A stretch of DNA of 64,000 nucleotides from Streptomyces roseoverticillatus (GTDB lineage: Bacteria; Actinomycetota; Actinomycetes; Streptomycetales; Streptomycetaceae). The DNA is taken from contig NZ_JOFL01000006.1 of NCBI RefSeq assembly GCF_000719265.1, forward strand, positions 1-64,000. The letters run 5' to 3'. The notes under the pieces are model-generated. The model was not told where the DNA came from. It saw nothing but the letters and a program-made list of their open reading frames with translations, and ran no database searches. This document shows positions 18,686 to 27,148 of the stretch, piece after piece (the stretch's first letter is position 1; the number at the start of each line of letters is the position of its first letter). A program made the translations under genes and the position numbers.

Positions 18686-19077
18686 GCTTCCCCCAGGCGG
18701 CCGCCCGAGGCCGGTCCGGGCAGGGCGAAGCTGGTCCCGCAGGAGGGACAGGCGACGGCGCCGTGGCCGGAGTCCAGGCCGTTGATGCGCCGGTAGAGGT
18801 CCTGGAGATAGGCGAGATCCCTGGCGAAGAGCTGTTCCACCACGCCCGCGTGGATGTCGCTCACGGTGCCCAGCCGGGTGATGACGAGGCTGAGGAGAAC
18901 GACCCCCAGATAGGCGGGGTTCTCCCGGACCCGCTGGTCGATCAGGGGAGACAACTCGTCGCGGGCCGTGGCGAGCCGCATGGCGCCCTGGCGGTGCACG
19001 GTGCCCGCGGCGTCCACGTAGCCGTGGGGGAGTTCGAAGTCGTACTCGGTGCGCAGTGGCGAATCGTTGTCGGGCAT
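18682..19077 (-). CDS. Tail assembly protein (Mu gp41/T4-like chaperone family), 131 aa
   Basis: The sequence RTEYDFELPHGYVDAAGTVH at the start, then QGAMRLATARDELSPL and VLLSLVITRLGTVSDIH, is the usual pattern of the small phage-tail assembly protein found in eCIS loci next to DUF6760. A CPSCG motif near residue 115 could be half of a metal site. The start is ATG 19077; a longer upstream frame exists but lacks support. Its partner gene starts four bases before its stop. Confidence 0.8.
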   Translation of the reverse strand: MPDNDSPLRTEYDFELPHGYVDAAGTVHRQGAMRLATARDELSPLIDQRVRENPAYLGVVLLSLVITRLGTVSDIHAGVVEQLFARDLAYLQDLYRRINGLDSGHGAVACPSCGTSFALPGPASGGRLGEA

Positions 19078-19187
19078 GGTGGGGGCGCGTTCCTCCGTCT
19101 GTACCGAGAGATACGGGCTTATGGCCGCCGGACCCCGGCTCCCGCCCACGCGGCGGGAGCCGGGAGACGCCGGTCAACGCATGGCCG

Positions 19188-20744
19188 TCACTGGATGTTC
19201 TGGTCGAGCAGGAGGCTCACCGGGGTCTTCGCGACCCAGACCCGTACGGCGAACACGTCGGCCTTGTCACCGGCCGTCAGCACCGGGGATGTGGCGGAAC
19301 CATCGGCTTCGCTGGTCACCTTGGCGGTGTCCACTCCGCCGGGGAACGTCGCCGCGTCCTCGTCGCGGACCTTGAAGGTGACCTCGGCGCCCGGGACCGG
19401 GACGCCGTTCTGGTCCTCCACGATGACCTTCATCGGTTCGTCGAAGGACTTCCCCGGGGGTACGGTCTGCCCGGCCCCCGAGACATAGCGGACGTGGTGC
19501 GCGGCACCCACCGGCGGGGTGACGGTCAGGCGGGAGAAGGAGGCGACGGCCTCGGTCTCCGCCCAGCGGGCGGTGACGACGCAGGGGCCTTCCTTGAGCG
19601 CCTTGAGCAAAGAGCTCGTGGCGACGCCGAGCTCGTCACCGTCGCTGCCGGTGAAACGAACCTCCGTCGGCTTGCCGTTCTCGAAGACGGCCGAGCCGCC
19701 CTCCACGGAGAACTCGATCCGCTGTGCGGCCACCGGTGTGCCGTCCAGCTGGACGGCCTTGACCACGAGCGGTTCGGGGAAGCGCCGGCCGACCGCGACC
19801 GACTGGGTGTCCCCGGAGACGACGGCCAGCCGGTACCGGGACACGCGCCGCAAGGCCGGCCTGCCGGAGAGCGCGGCCCACAGCCGGCTGTCAGCGGACA
19901 CGGCCAGCGCCGAGGGCTGCGAGCCGTCACCCGTGGAGATCACGGCCGCCCTCGCCTCTCCCGGCAGGACGTAGCCGATGGCGTCGCCCCGAGGGCTGGC
20001 GAACCAGAGGGTGCCGTCCGCCGCCGCCTTCAGGCGACGTGCCGGACAGGGGGCGTCGACACGCGTGAGCAGGCCGTCCTCGACGCTGTACTTGTAGAGC
20101 GCGTTCTCCGGGGTGCCCACCCACACGGTGTCGCCCGACGGCGTGACGGCGAGGTCCTGCGCCTCGACACCGATGTTGACGGCGGGGGAGAAGGCACCGG
20201 TGTGGGCGTCGTAGCGGACCAGCGACCTACCCCCGGGGGAGCTGAGCCAGTAGAGGGTCGGCTCGCGCTCCGAGACGGCCACCCCGTACAGGCCGTCGGC
20301 GTATGACAGTGAATTAGAGGTGACGCCGGCCGCGTTGACGAAGACAAGCCGGTTCCGGTCGGCCAGTACCGCGACGATGCGGTCCCAGCCCTCACGGCTC
20401 TTGGCGAGCACCATGGAGTGGCATTCCCGCCCGCTCTCCAGGGGGTGGGTCTGGTAGTGGCCGTAGCTGTCGCACTTGACGAAGACGGCCGTGCTCTGCC
20501 CCGAGACCAAGGTCCACACACCGTGGCCGGGCCAGGCGACCAGGGAGTTGGCGGTACCCGTGAAGCCCGGTCCAGGGGTGAAGAGGCTGCCGGCCCAGGG
20601 GCTGCGGGGTTCGAAGCGGCCTACCGTGCCCTCCGCCGTCACGAACCACAGGTTCTGGTCGTCGCGCTGCCATGCCAGGTCCACGGCGGGCGCGCCGATG
20701 GGGAACTCGTCGTTGTTACTGATGGGGGTCGTCGTGGCTGTCAT
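19188..20744 (-). CDS. Beta-propeller protein with C-terminal Ig-like (Big) domains
   Basis: A 518-aa protein. Residues about 15-300 contain propeller-type repeats (VWTLVSGQSTAVFVKCDSYG; TLYWLSSPGGRSLVRYD; VTPSGDTVWVGTPENALYKY). Residues about 305-515 are two Ig/Big-like modules with FPEPLVVKAVQLDGTPVAAQ and FDEPMKVIVEDQNGVPVPGA, the second with a typical VTFKV strand. No signal peptide. GGGAGCACC precedes ATG 20744. It follows the 438-aa propeller gene closely. A role as an outer fibre or host-contact protein is inference from its adhesin-like build. Confidence 0.82.
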   Translation of the reverse strand: MTATTTPISNNDEFPIGAPAVDLAWQRDDQNLWFVTAEGTVGRFEPRSPWAGSLFTPGPGFTGTANSLVAWPGHGVWTLVSGQSTAVFVKCDSYGHYQTHPLESGRECHSMVLAKSREGWDRIVAVLADRNRLVFVNAAGVTSNSLSYADGLYGVAVSEREPTLYWLSSPGGRSLVRYDAHTGAFSPAVNIGVEAQDLAVTPSGDTVWVGTPENALYKYSVEDGLLTRVDAPCPARRLKAAADGTLWFASPRGDAIGYVLPGEARAAVISTGDGSQPSALAVSADSRLWAALSGRPALRRVSRYRLAVVSGDTQSVAVGRRFPEPLVVKAVQLDGTPVAAQRIEFSVEGGSAVFENGKPTEVRFTGSDGDELGVATSSLLKALKEGPCVVTARWAETEAVASFSRLTVTPPVGAAHHVRYVSGAGQTVPPGKSFDEPMKVIVEDQNGVPVPGAEVTFKVRDEDAATFPGGVDTAKVTSEADGSATSPVLTAGDKADVFAVRVWVAKTPVSLLLDQNIQ

Positions 20745-20797
20745 TCTGGTGCTCCCTCCGGAAGGCGGGATGAACCGCACAGGTCGATGCCGGACCG

Positions 20798-22114
20798 CTA
20801 GTCCTGAGTGATCCTCAGCGTCGTGGTCGCGTGCGGTTCGGTGTTGCCCAGGCCGACGCTCAGGACCGCGACTTCCTCGATCAGCCCGGCCGACACGGGC
20901 GGTACGGCGACTTGACCGAGCTGGTCGGTCAGGATCACGCGTTCCTTCGACCCGTCGTCGAAGGTCGCCCCGTCCGCCTCGATACGGCACGTGAGCGGAA
21001 TGCCCGGTACGGGATGGCCGTTGGAGACGTACTCGGCGATGAGCGGCTGCGCGACGTGATCCTTCATGCGCGCCACGGACTCGCCCTGATAGACGATCTG
21101 GGTCCGGCCGACGAGGGAAGCGCCGCCGTAAGGGGGCGGGGGCACGCTGTACCTGCCGAGGGTCTTGTTGACGGGGTTCGTGTACCAGAGCTCCCCGTTG
21201 GTGCCGACGCAGAGGCCCTTCGCGCCACCGCCGTTGGGGAGGTTCACCATGGCACCCGGGCCCGGCTGATGGCGGTCGATCTCGTGCAGGCCCTTGTTGG
21301 AGGCCACCCACACCTTGTCGTTCGTGTAGAACACCAGCTGTTGCGGCACCGCGTCGCCCAGGGCCACGGTACGAGTGGTGCCTTCCGCGATGTCGTAGCG
21401 GATGACCTGGTTGGGGCCGGTCGCGGTGAGCCAGACCGCCTCGGTGTCGGCGATGATGTAGAAGGGCTTCTGCTCGGGGTTGTCGAGGATCTCGACCCTC
21501 TCCCATGCCGTCTGCCCGGGGGAGCGCCGGTAGAGACCGTTCTCGTTCCTGGTGGGGGTGGTGGTCTGCTTCTGACCCGTGGCCCAGTAGGTGTGGGTCT
21601 TCTTGTCCGCCGCGGTCGTGACGGCCACGTCCCACAGCCAGGTGCTCCGGCCGATGGGCATCTTGTCGTAGGAGCCACCCTGGGCGGGGACGGGGAAGAT
21701 GCCGATGTAGCTGTGCTGCGGCTCGGCGAACAGCAGGCTGTAGCTGATGTTCGGCACGCCCTCGGAGCCCTTGTCGGTCGTCCGGAGCTTGATGCTCTCC
21801 GCCCGGGCGTCCGGCTCCAGGGGGTTCGCGGTCACCGGGTAGTTCCCGTAGGTCTCCATCATCAGGATGGGGTCCCGCGGGGCGGGCGAGGCCATCCAGA
21901 TCCGCCTGTTCTCGGATACCGGGTCCTTCATGACCCCGGCCGTTTCGTTGTACTCCCCGGTGGCGATTGATTGAGCACTGCTGGGGTCATTGGGGTTGAT
22001 CTTGATGACGGCCTTGTTGCTCGTGGTGATCCACAAATACCGCTGATTTCCCACGGCCACCGAATGCGGCGTCTTGTTGAGACTGAACTCCTGGATGCTG
22101 GCGATATCCGCCAT
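20798..22114 (-). CDS. Beta-propeller protein, first gene of the eCIS minus-strand operon
   Basis: A 438-aa protein with Vgb/NHL-like propeller repeats (NQRYLWITTSNKAVIKINP; TEAVWLTATGPNQVIRYD; NDKVWVASNKGLHEID; NGELWYTNPVNKTLGRYSV) over residues about 20-335. A C-terminal Ig-like module follows (about 345-438, GHPVPGIPLTCRIEADG). Its architecture parallels the next gene, suggesting tandem duplication. GGAGGGGGAGC precedes ATG 22114. As the first gene it is the best place to look for the operon promoter. Confidence 0.82.
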   Translation of the reverse strand: MADIASIQEFSLNKTPHSVAVGNQRYLWITTSNKAVIKINPNDPSSAQSIATGEYNETAGVMKDPVSENRRIWMASPAPRDPILMMETYGNYPVTANPLEPDARAESIKLRTTDKGSEGVPNISYSLLFAEPQHSYIGIFPVPAQGGSYDKMPIGRSTWLWDVAVTTAADKKTHTYWATGQKQTTTPTRNENGLYRRSPGQTAWERVEILDNPEQKPFYIIADTEAVWLTATGPNQVIRYDIAEGTTRTVALGDAVPQQLVFYTNDKVWVASNKGLHEIDRHQPGPGAMVNLPNGGGAKGLCVGTNGELWYTNPVNKTLGRYSVPPPPYGGASLVGRTQIVYQGESVARMKDHVAQPLIAEYVSNGHPVPGIPLTCRIEADGATFDDGSKERVILTDQLGQVAVPPVSAGLIEEVAVLSVGLGNTEPHATTTLRITQD

Positions 22115-22601
22115 GGTGCTCCCCCTCCGGCCTTTCGTTGACGCGCGAACTCATCAGAGAGCGTGTGGAAGTGCGCCCCGGGAAAGGCGCCGCAGTTTGA
22201 TGGCTCACGCAGGGGCGGCGCTCGACCGGTCGAGAGTATGCCGCCAGCACTCACCGCCGCACCTGGGCGAACCGGCCACCATGGGGGGTGAGGCTCCGGC
22301 TTCCGGACGGTGCGGCTCCGATTGCGGGGCCGGAAGGGCATTTCAGCTGCAAACAGGGGTATCTGGTGTGCGTCATTCCGCATGAGTCCGCTTACCGCCG
22401 GCGCCGCCTGACTGTTGTCAAGAGGGGCTGCGCACAGCCGATATGACCGAGTGGCGTGGCCGGAATTCCTTCAAGAATCGTTTCCGCACGCGGGGCAATC
22501 AGGCCGCTGGCGAAAAACGACCTTACGGGCGTGAGACGGCCCGTCCTTGACGCTGCTCAATGGCACGGGCCACTGTTGGTGGTCTCGCCTTGAGGAGGGC
22601 C
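22115..22601. promoter_or_regulatory. Divergent intergenic region between eCIS operon and payload genes
   Basis: About 490 bases with no convincing gene. It must hold the promoter of the minus-strand structural operon and of the payload gene on the + strand. A TTGACG at 22547-22552 is a candidate -35 for the payload gene, but no good -10 follows. A perfect 14-base palindrome lies at 22221-22234. Confidence 0.55.
22221..22234. promoter_or_regulatory. Perfect palindrome CTCGACCGGTCGAG, candidate operator
   Basis: This 14-base perfect inverted repeat sits about 107 bases upstream of the first structural gene and 368 bases before the payload start. It is in the only divergent control region of the locus. 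It could be a dimeric regulator site; no match to a specific regulator is claimed. Confidence 0.35.
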
Positions 22602-24509
22602 ATGCGCAGTCGGGTTCCGATAGCGGATCGGTCGCAGCGCCCGGCGCGGATCTCGCCCACGTCCGGACATGCCGGACCGGTGCCGGCCGTGGCGCCCCCG
22701 GGGAACGCCTCGTGGCTTCTGGCCCTTCAGCGGGCGGCCGGAAACAGCGCGGTCCTCAGGATGCTGGATGCGGGCGGTGCATCCCGCGAGCGGTCCACCG
22801 TGCCCGAGGTGCTGCGCAGCGGCGGCTGTCCGCTCGACACCACCACCCGGGGCGCAATGGAAGCGCGGCTCGGTGCCGATCTGTCCGATGTGCGCGTCCA
22901 TACCGACGCCGCCGCGCAGCGCTCAGCCATGGCAATCGGCGCGCGCGCCTACACGGCAGGCAACCATGTCGTCATCGGCCGCGACGGAGCGGACAAGGCC
23001 ACCTTGGCGCACGAGCTCACGCACGTCGTCCAGCAGCGCAGGGGACCGGTGGCGGGTACCGACACCGGTCACGGGTTCGCGGTGAGCGACCCGGACGACC
23101 GCTTCGAACGGGAGGCCGAAGCCAACGCGGCACGGGTCATGGGCGCATCGGGGGTCATGAGCGCACCGGGGGGAGCGACAGGGCAACGGCCCGACGGCAC
23201 AGTCCCCCCACGGCCCACGACCACCCCGGTCGTGCAGCGCGCGATGCACCTGGCGAACTACGACGAGCGGATCTACCAGGACTCGCGCAACCCGAACGCC
23301 GAGTACGCCTTTGTGAAGAAGGCCGACGGCAGGCTGCTCTTCGCGGAGTACGGCGGCGTCGACAGACTGACGGCCGCCCTTGGTGCCGTCGGCTTCGCCG
23401 GCGACGTCCGGTCGAGTGCCCTCGACGGTTTCATCAAGGGCGCCTACCAGGAGAGAGGCCCCATCTGGCGCCATCTCTGGCACGAACTCGGTGGCCTCCT
23501 CCACTACGACAGCGTCGCCAAGACCGTCAGCCTTGTCGACGAAGAAGCCCTGGGCCGCGCCACGCCCGGCCTCGTCGCCACGATCGTCAGGCACGGTCCG
23601 CAGATCTGGAACAACTCGGGCGGCTCGCGCGCACCGCGGGCGGAAGGGCGTCTGTACGGCCTGGGCCTGTCCGCAGACCAGGCGCGGCAAGTGCTCGGCA
23701 TCGGCGAGGGCATGACCGGTCATTTCGACGGCGTGCCGTACGAGAGTCTCGCTGAGCGCCGGTACGACGAACTGCACGCGCTGTTCAAGAACAAGGACAA
23801 CGGCGCGAACTTCTTCGCGTACGAAGGCCGGTTCCCGGGAGACCGGGCACGGATCATGTACGTCTCCACGGCCGGCACGACCCGCGCAGCGGCCCACCGC
23901 ATTCGCATCGCGAACCAGCGGTTCAGCGACGCCGAGTTCTTCGATCCCGGCATGGACGAGGGAACGCAGGGCGCGCTGCAACGCGAGTACGCCCGTCTCA
24001 CCGCCCCGCGCTCGGACACCGGCTGGGTGCCGGGCACGGACCTGACCGCCGTGGACCGCGGAGCCGGCCAGGACAGCGCGATGAACAGTTGGAACGCTCT
24101 CGGCGTGGTGGCCTACGCCAATCGCTTCCTGGGCGCCCGGTACGAACTCGAGCAGAACTGGGAGTGGCTGCACGTGCAGGGTGCGCAGATCGGCGGCTCG
24201 ACCGACGCGGACAACCTGGTGGCCGGCACCTACGTCACCAACTCCGCGATGATTCCCTACGAGGACATGATCGCCAAGTGGGCCAGCGCGGATGCCCACC
24301 GCTTCTGGGCCCGGTTCGAAGTGACTCCCGGGGGGACGCTGTTCCCGGACAGGATCAGGCTTTCCATCAGGAGCGACGGCCACCGGGACCTGGGCACCCT
24401 GCCTGGGCTGGTTCTGGCGGAGTTCGATCCGCTCCACGGCAGGATCGTCGATCGCCTCGCCGGCGAAATCATGAAGCGTAATGTCGACGCCACTGCGCGG
24501 GCTGTATGA
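22602..24509 (+). CDS. eCIS payload candidate: DUF4157 leader with nuclease-like C-terminus
   Basis: A 635-aa protein starting at ATG 22602, chosen because GAGGAGGG lies just upstream; an in-frame ATG at 22560 lacks one. Near the N-terminus is LLALQRAAGNSAVLRM, a motif common before DUF4157 domains. The DUF4157 domain follows (about residues 70-145) with HELTH at 137-141, the family's metallopeptidase-like helix. DUF4157 proteins are strongly linked to eCIS loading. The C-terminal domain has WLHVQGAQIGG (His524), DNLVAG (Asn538), TNS (Asn547) and PYED (Glu554). This spacing resembles His-Me finger endonucleases of the DNA/RNA non-specific type. No immunity gene is obvious. Payload role and nuclease activity are inference. 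Confidence 0.75.
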   Translation: MRSRVPIADRSQRPARISPTSGHAGPVPAVAPPGNASWLLALQRAAGNSAVLRMLDAGGASRERSTVPEVLRSGGCPLDTTTRGAMEARLGADLSDVRVHTDAAAQRSAMAIGARAYTAGNHVVIGRDGADKATLAHELTHVVQQRRGPVAGTDTGHGFAVSDPDDRFEREAEANAARVMGASGVMSAPGGATGQRPDGTVPPRPTTTPVVQRAMHLANYDERIYQDSRNPNAEYAFVKKADGRLLFAEYGGVDRLTAALGAVGFAGDVRSSALDGFIKGAYQERGPIWRHLWHELGGLLHYDSVAKTVSLVDEEALGRATPGLVATIVRHGPQIWNNSGGSRAPRAEGRLYGLGLSADQARQVLGIGEGMTGHFDGVPYESLAERRYDELHALFKNKDNGANFFAYEGRFPGDRARIMYVSTAGTTRAAAHRIRIANQRFSDAEFFDPGMDEGTQGALQREYARLTAPRSDTGWVPGTDLTAVDRGAGQDSAMNSWNALGVVAYANRFLGARYELEQNWEWLHVQGAQIGGSTDADNLVAGTYVTNSAMIPYEDMIAKWASADAHRFWARFEVTPGGTLFPDRIRLSIRSDGHRDLGTLPGLVLAEFDPLHGRIVDRLAGEIMKRNVDATARAV

Positions 24510-24514
24510 GCCCG

Positions 24515-24550
24515 GCTGACGGAAAGCTGACGGAAAGCTGCTGACGGAAA
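24515..24550. repeat. Three 11-bp direct repeats (GCTGACGGAAA)
   Basis: Units at 24515-24525, 24526-24536 and 24540-24550, the last offset by three bases. They lie directly after the stop of the DUF4157 gene, in the 211-base gap before the next payload gene. No hairpin forms from them. The rest of the gap holds nothing I can name except the ribosome site AAGGAGCGG before 24721. Confidence 0.7.
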
Positions 24551-24720
24551 CACGAGCCGAATGACCAGGTCCACCAGCGATTCGGTGATCTCCGCCGGCC
24601 GCGCACGCCGCGGTCGGCAGCCTCATCCCCCTCGGGTTCGGCGGGGCATTCCTCCGACATTGTTGTGCGGCTTGTGAGGATGCCGGGATGTGGTCTCAAC
24701 AGGCGGACAAGGAGCGGTAG

Positions 24721-27012
24721 ATGCGGGTGCAAGGGAAGACCGGTGAGACTGCGGCCCGGCGTGGTGCCGAGTCGGCAGGGACAGCCCTTGCTCCCCGCGC
24801 GAACCCTCATTCCCTCCCGAGCCGTGCCCCGTCTCCGGGGAGCTCGGCGCAGATCATGGCCCTCCAGCGTGCCGCGGGAAACACCGCGGTCGCCGCGATG
24901 CGGCAGCGCTCGAATGCCCAGGACGTCCACCGTCCGCCCGGCCGCTCCCCGGACCCGGCGCCGCGTGATCGGACAGAAGCCCGGGGGCCGGCGGGCCCGT
25001 CCCGAGCGGACCGCATGCCGGCCCTCAGCCATGCTCTGAACCAGGTCGCGGAAGGGCTCGACAACACCGTCGGACTGGCCGGGGATCACGCCGCGCAGAT
25101 AGAGGAAGCCGTGCACGGCGCCCTGAGCCGCGCGCTGGTGACTCTCGCCGGCGAAGGTCCGGTAGCCTCCGCGCAGCGCGTCGGCACCGCGACGGCCGAG
25201 GCCGCCACGCAGGCCGCCGCGTGGGTCACGGAACTGCCCGGTCGCCGGGTCGCCGAGCTGCTGCCGCTCCCCGGCGAGCTGTCCGCCCTGCTGCCCCGGC
25301 AGACCGTCGCCGAGCTGCTGCGTGAGGTCCCCGCTGCGGCCACCCGGGCCGCCGAGGCGGTACAGGGTGGTGCCGCCACGGCGGAGGAAGCAGTGCACGA
25401 CGCCTTGGGCCGTGTGCTGGTCACTCTCGCCAGTGAGGGCCCGGTGGCCGGCGCGCAGCGTGCCGCCACCTCCCTTGCGGAAGCCTCCCGCTGGGCGGGC
25501 GGCGCGTTGGCCCGGGTCCCCTCCGCCGCCCAGCAGGCATTGGTCAAAGCCGTTCCGCTCCCGCAGTGGTGCACACGACTGGCGCTGCGCTGGGCCGCCT
25601 CGTACGCCGCCGCGCACATCTACGGAGCGGCCCGCCAGGCCGGGCAGACCGCGGCCACGATCGCGGGCGAAGTCGGTACGGAGGCCATGGGGATGATGGA
25701 CGTGGTGGACCGGGAGTTGCGCCAGATATGCGCTCCGGCCGAGCAGGGCCCGGCCGCCGGCTCCGCCGCTGCGCCGGCACTGACCGTGGAACAGCAGCGC
25801 CAGGCCGACTTGCGGGCCTTCCGGGCCGCGCTGTTCGGTCTCGGCCGCGAGGACGTCGAAGAACTCATCGGGTGGCTGGCGGCTGGAACGGACCCTCTCG
25901 ATGCGGATCGACTGGCGGTGGCCCGGGAGTTCCGGAGCCTCCAGCTGGCTGCTGCCGCCGGAGGCGCCGACGCATATCTGCGCGACGTCGACGCTGAGCG
26001 CACGCGGTTGGAGGAAAAGATCAGCAGGTTGCGGAAGAAGCAGGACAAGCTCACTCCGTCACGTGTCCTTCCTGAAGCGATGCTGCCCGCACGCTACCGC
26101 GACAAGCATGCACAGCAGGAGGCCGAACTCACGGCGGCGCACGGCCGGTTGGCGGAGATCGACGCGCTGCGGGAGACGCTCGTGCGCAGCAGCCGGGAGA
26201 TCGGCGTTCTGCGGACCCTCCTCGATCACGTCCAGGGCCCCAGTGCAACGAACATGGCAGGACTCAAACCCCACGAACTCGCCGCGTGCGAAGAGCTGCT
26301 GCAAGAGGCGCTCGCCGACGTCGAGGGGTACGGCGAGCCCACCGGTCTGAGTGCCCTCCTCGACCGGGTCCGCAAGGAACCGGACGCGCGGTCGATGCTG
26401 AAGATGGTCCGCGCGCGGGGCGTCGGCGAGCTGTACGCGCTCAAGGAACGGATGGACCGTCTGGCCGGGGTCTTCGGCGCCGAGTTGTCGGAGCGCGCAC
26501 CGGGCTGGCTGGAGTGGGCGGGTTTGCGTGAGCCCGATCCGGCCCGTCCGGTGCAGGTGGAGCGGCTGGCGGGCCAGGTGGCCGAGGCGCGCGCCGTCTC
26601 CGCCGAGTACGCCCGGCTGATCTCCCTCTACGAGTCGCCGGAGTACGCCGACCGTACCGCCCGCGCCGAAGCCGACCTGAAGATCTTCCGCGACCTCGAC
26701 TTCCGCCGCATGCTCAACCAGGAGTACGGGGAAGCCGTCGACCGTGTGGCCGTCGCAGCCCTCGGGAAGAAGGATTGGCTACTGCCGGCCGTGAAAAATC
26801 TCCTGATGCGGGTGGAGGGAGATCACCCGCGGGGTCTCGGTCGTGCTCACGTCAAAAGCCTGGAAGAAATGGCCGAACATCTACCGGAACTCGCGGCCGC
26901 CGCAGGCCCGTTCTACATGGAACGCGTGGACTTCGCACTCCTCCTGCGCGAGGTGGAGAAGGAACTGGAGGCCCGGCGCGCGGGCTCGCCGAGTTCGGCA
27001 GGGGAGTCGTAG
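24721..27012 (+). CDS. Second eCIS payload candidate, 763-aa helical protein
   Basis: It starts at ATG 24721 with AAGGAG upstream. Residues about 45-58 carry IMALQRAAGNTAVAAM, nearly the same motif as in the DUF4157 protein, but no DUF4157 domain or HExxH follows. Residues about 122-165 and 222-265 are an internal duplication (EEAVHGALSRALVTLAGEGP and EEAVHDALGRVLVTLASEGP). The remainder is almost wholly alpha-helical, with a charged coiled-coil stretch (about 420-500, DAERTRLEEKISRLRKKQDK). No catalytic motif or membrane segment is recognised. The shared motif, adjacency and direction make a second cargo plausible; a chaperone or tape-like part is an alternative. Confidence 0.65.
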   Translation: MRVQGKTGETAARRGAESAGTALAPRANPHSLPSRAPSPGSSAQIMALQRAAGNTAVAAMRQRSNAQDVHRPPGRSPDPAPRDRTEARGPAGPSRADRMPALSHALNQVAEGLDNTVGLAGDHAAQIEEAVHGALSRALVTLAGEGPVASAQRVGTATAEAATQAAAWVTELPGRRVAELLPLPGELSALLPRQTVAELLREVPAAATRAAEAVQGGAATAEEAVHDALGRVLVTLASEGPVAGAQRAATSLAEASRWAGGALARVPSAAQQALVKAVPLPQWCTRLALRWAASYAAAHIYGAARQAGQTAATIAGEVGTEAMGMMDVVDRELRQICAPAEQGPAAGSAAAPALTVEQQRQADLRAFRAALFGLGREDVEELIGWLAAGTDPLDADRLAVAREFRSLQLAAAAGGADAYLRDVDAERTRLEEKISRLRKKQDKLTPSRVLPEAMLPARYRDKHAQQEAELTAAHGRLAEIDALRETLVRSSREIGVLRTLLDHVQGPSATNMAGLKPHELAACEELLQEALADVEGYGEPTGLSALLDRVRKEPDARSMLKMVRARGVGELYALKERMDRLAGVFGAELSERAPGWLEWAGLREPDPARPVQVERLAGQVAEARAVSAEYARLISLYESPEYADRTARAEADLKIFRDLDFRRMLNQEYGEAVDRVAVAALGKKDWLLPAVKNLLMRVEGDHPRGLGRAHVKSLEEMAEHLPELAAAAGPFYMERVDFALLLREVEKELEARRAGSPSSAGES

Positions 27013-27148
27013 CCCGTTCGGCTCACGGCGGCGGTGACGCCGGCCCGCCGGGCGGACCCGGAGCGGTGCATGCGGCCGGTGGCGGCGACGGCTCGACCGG
27101 CAACGGTCGGCTGACGACCAGGATCCACCTCGCTTTTGCCGCCCGGCG

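Noticed and set aside
22560..22601. Start of the DUF4157 gene at ATG 22560
   Set aside because: No ribosome site, and it falls in the promoter-like TTGACG region; ATG 22602 has a strong GAGGAGGG.
27013..27148. Terminator between the payload gene and the MFS exporter
   Set aside because: Only short, imperfect GC stems are seen; nothing as clear as the other terminators in the window.
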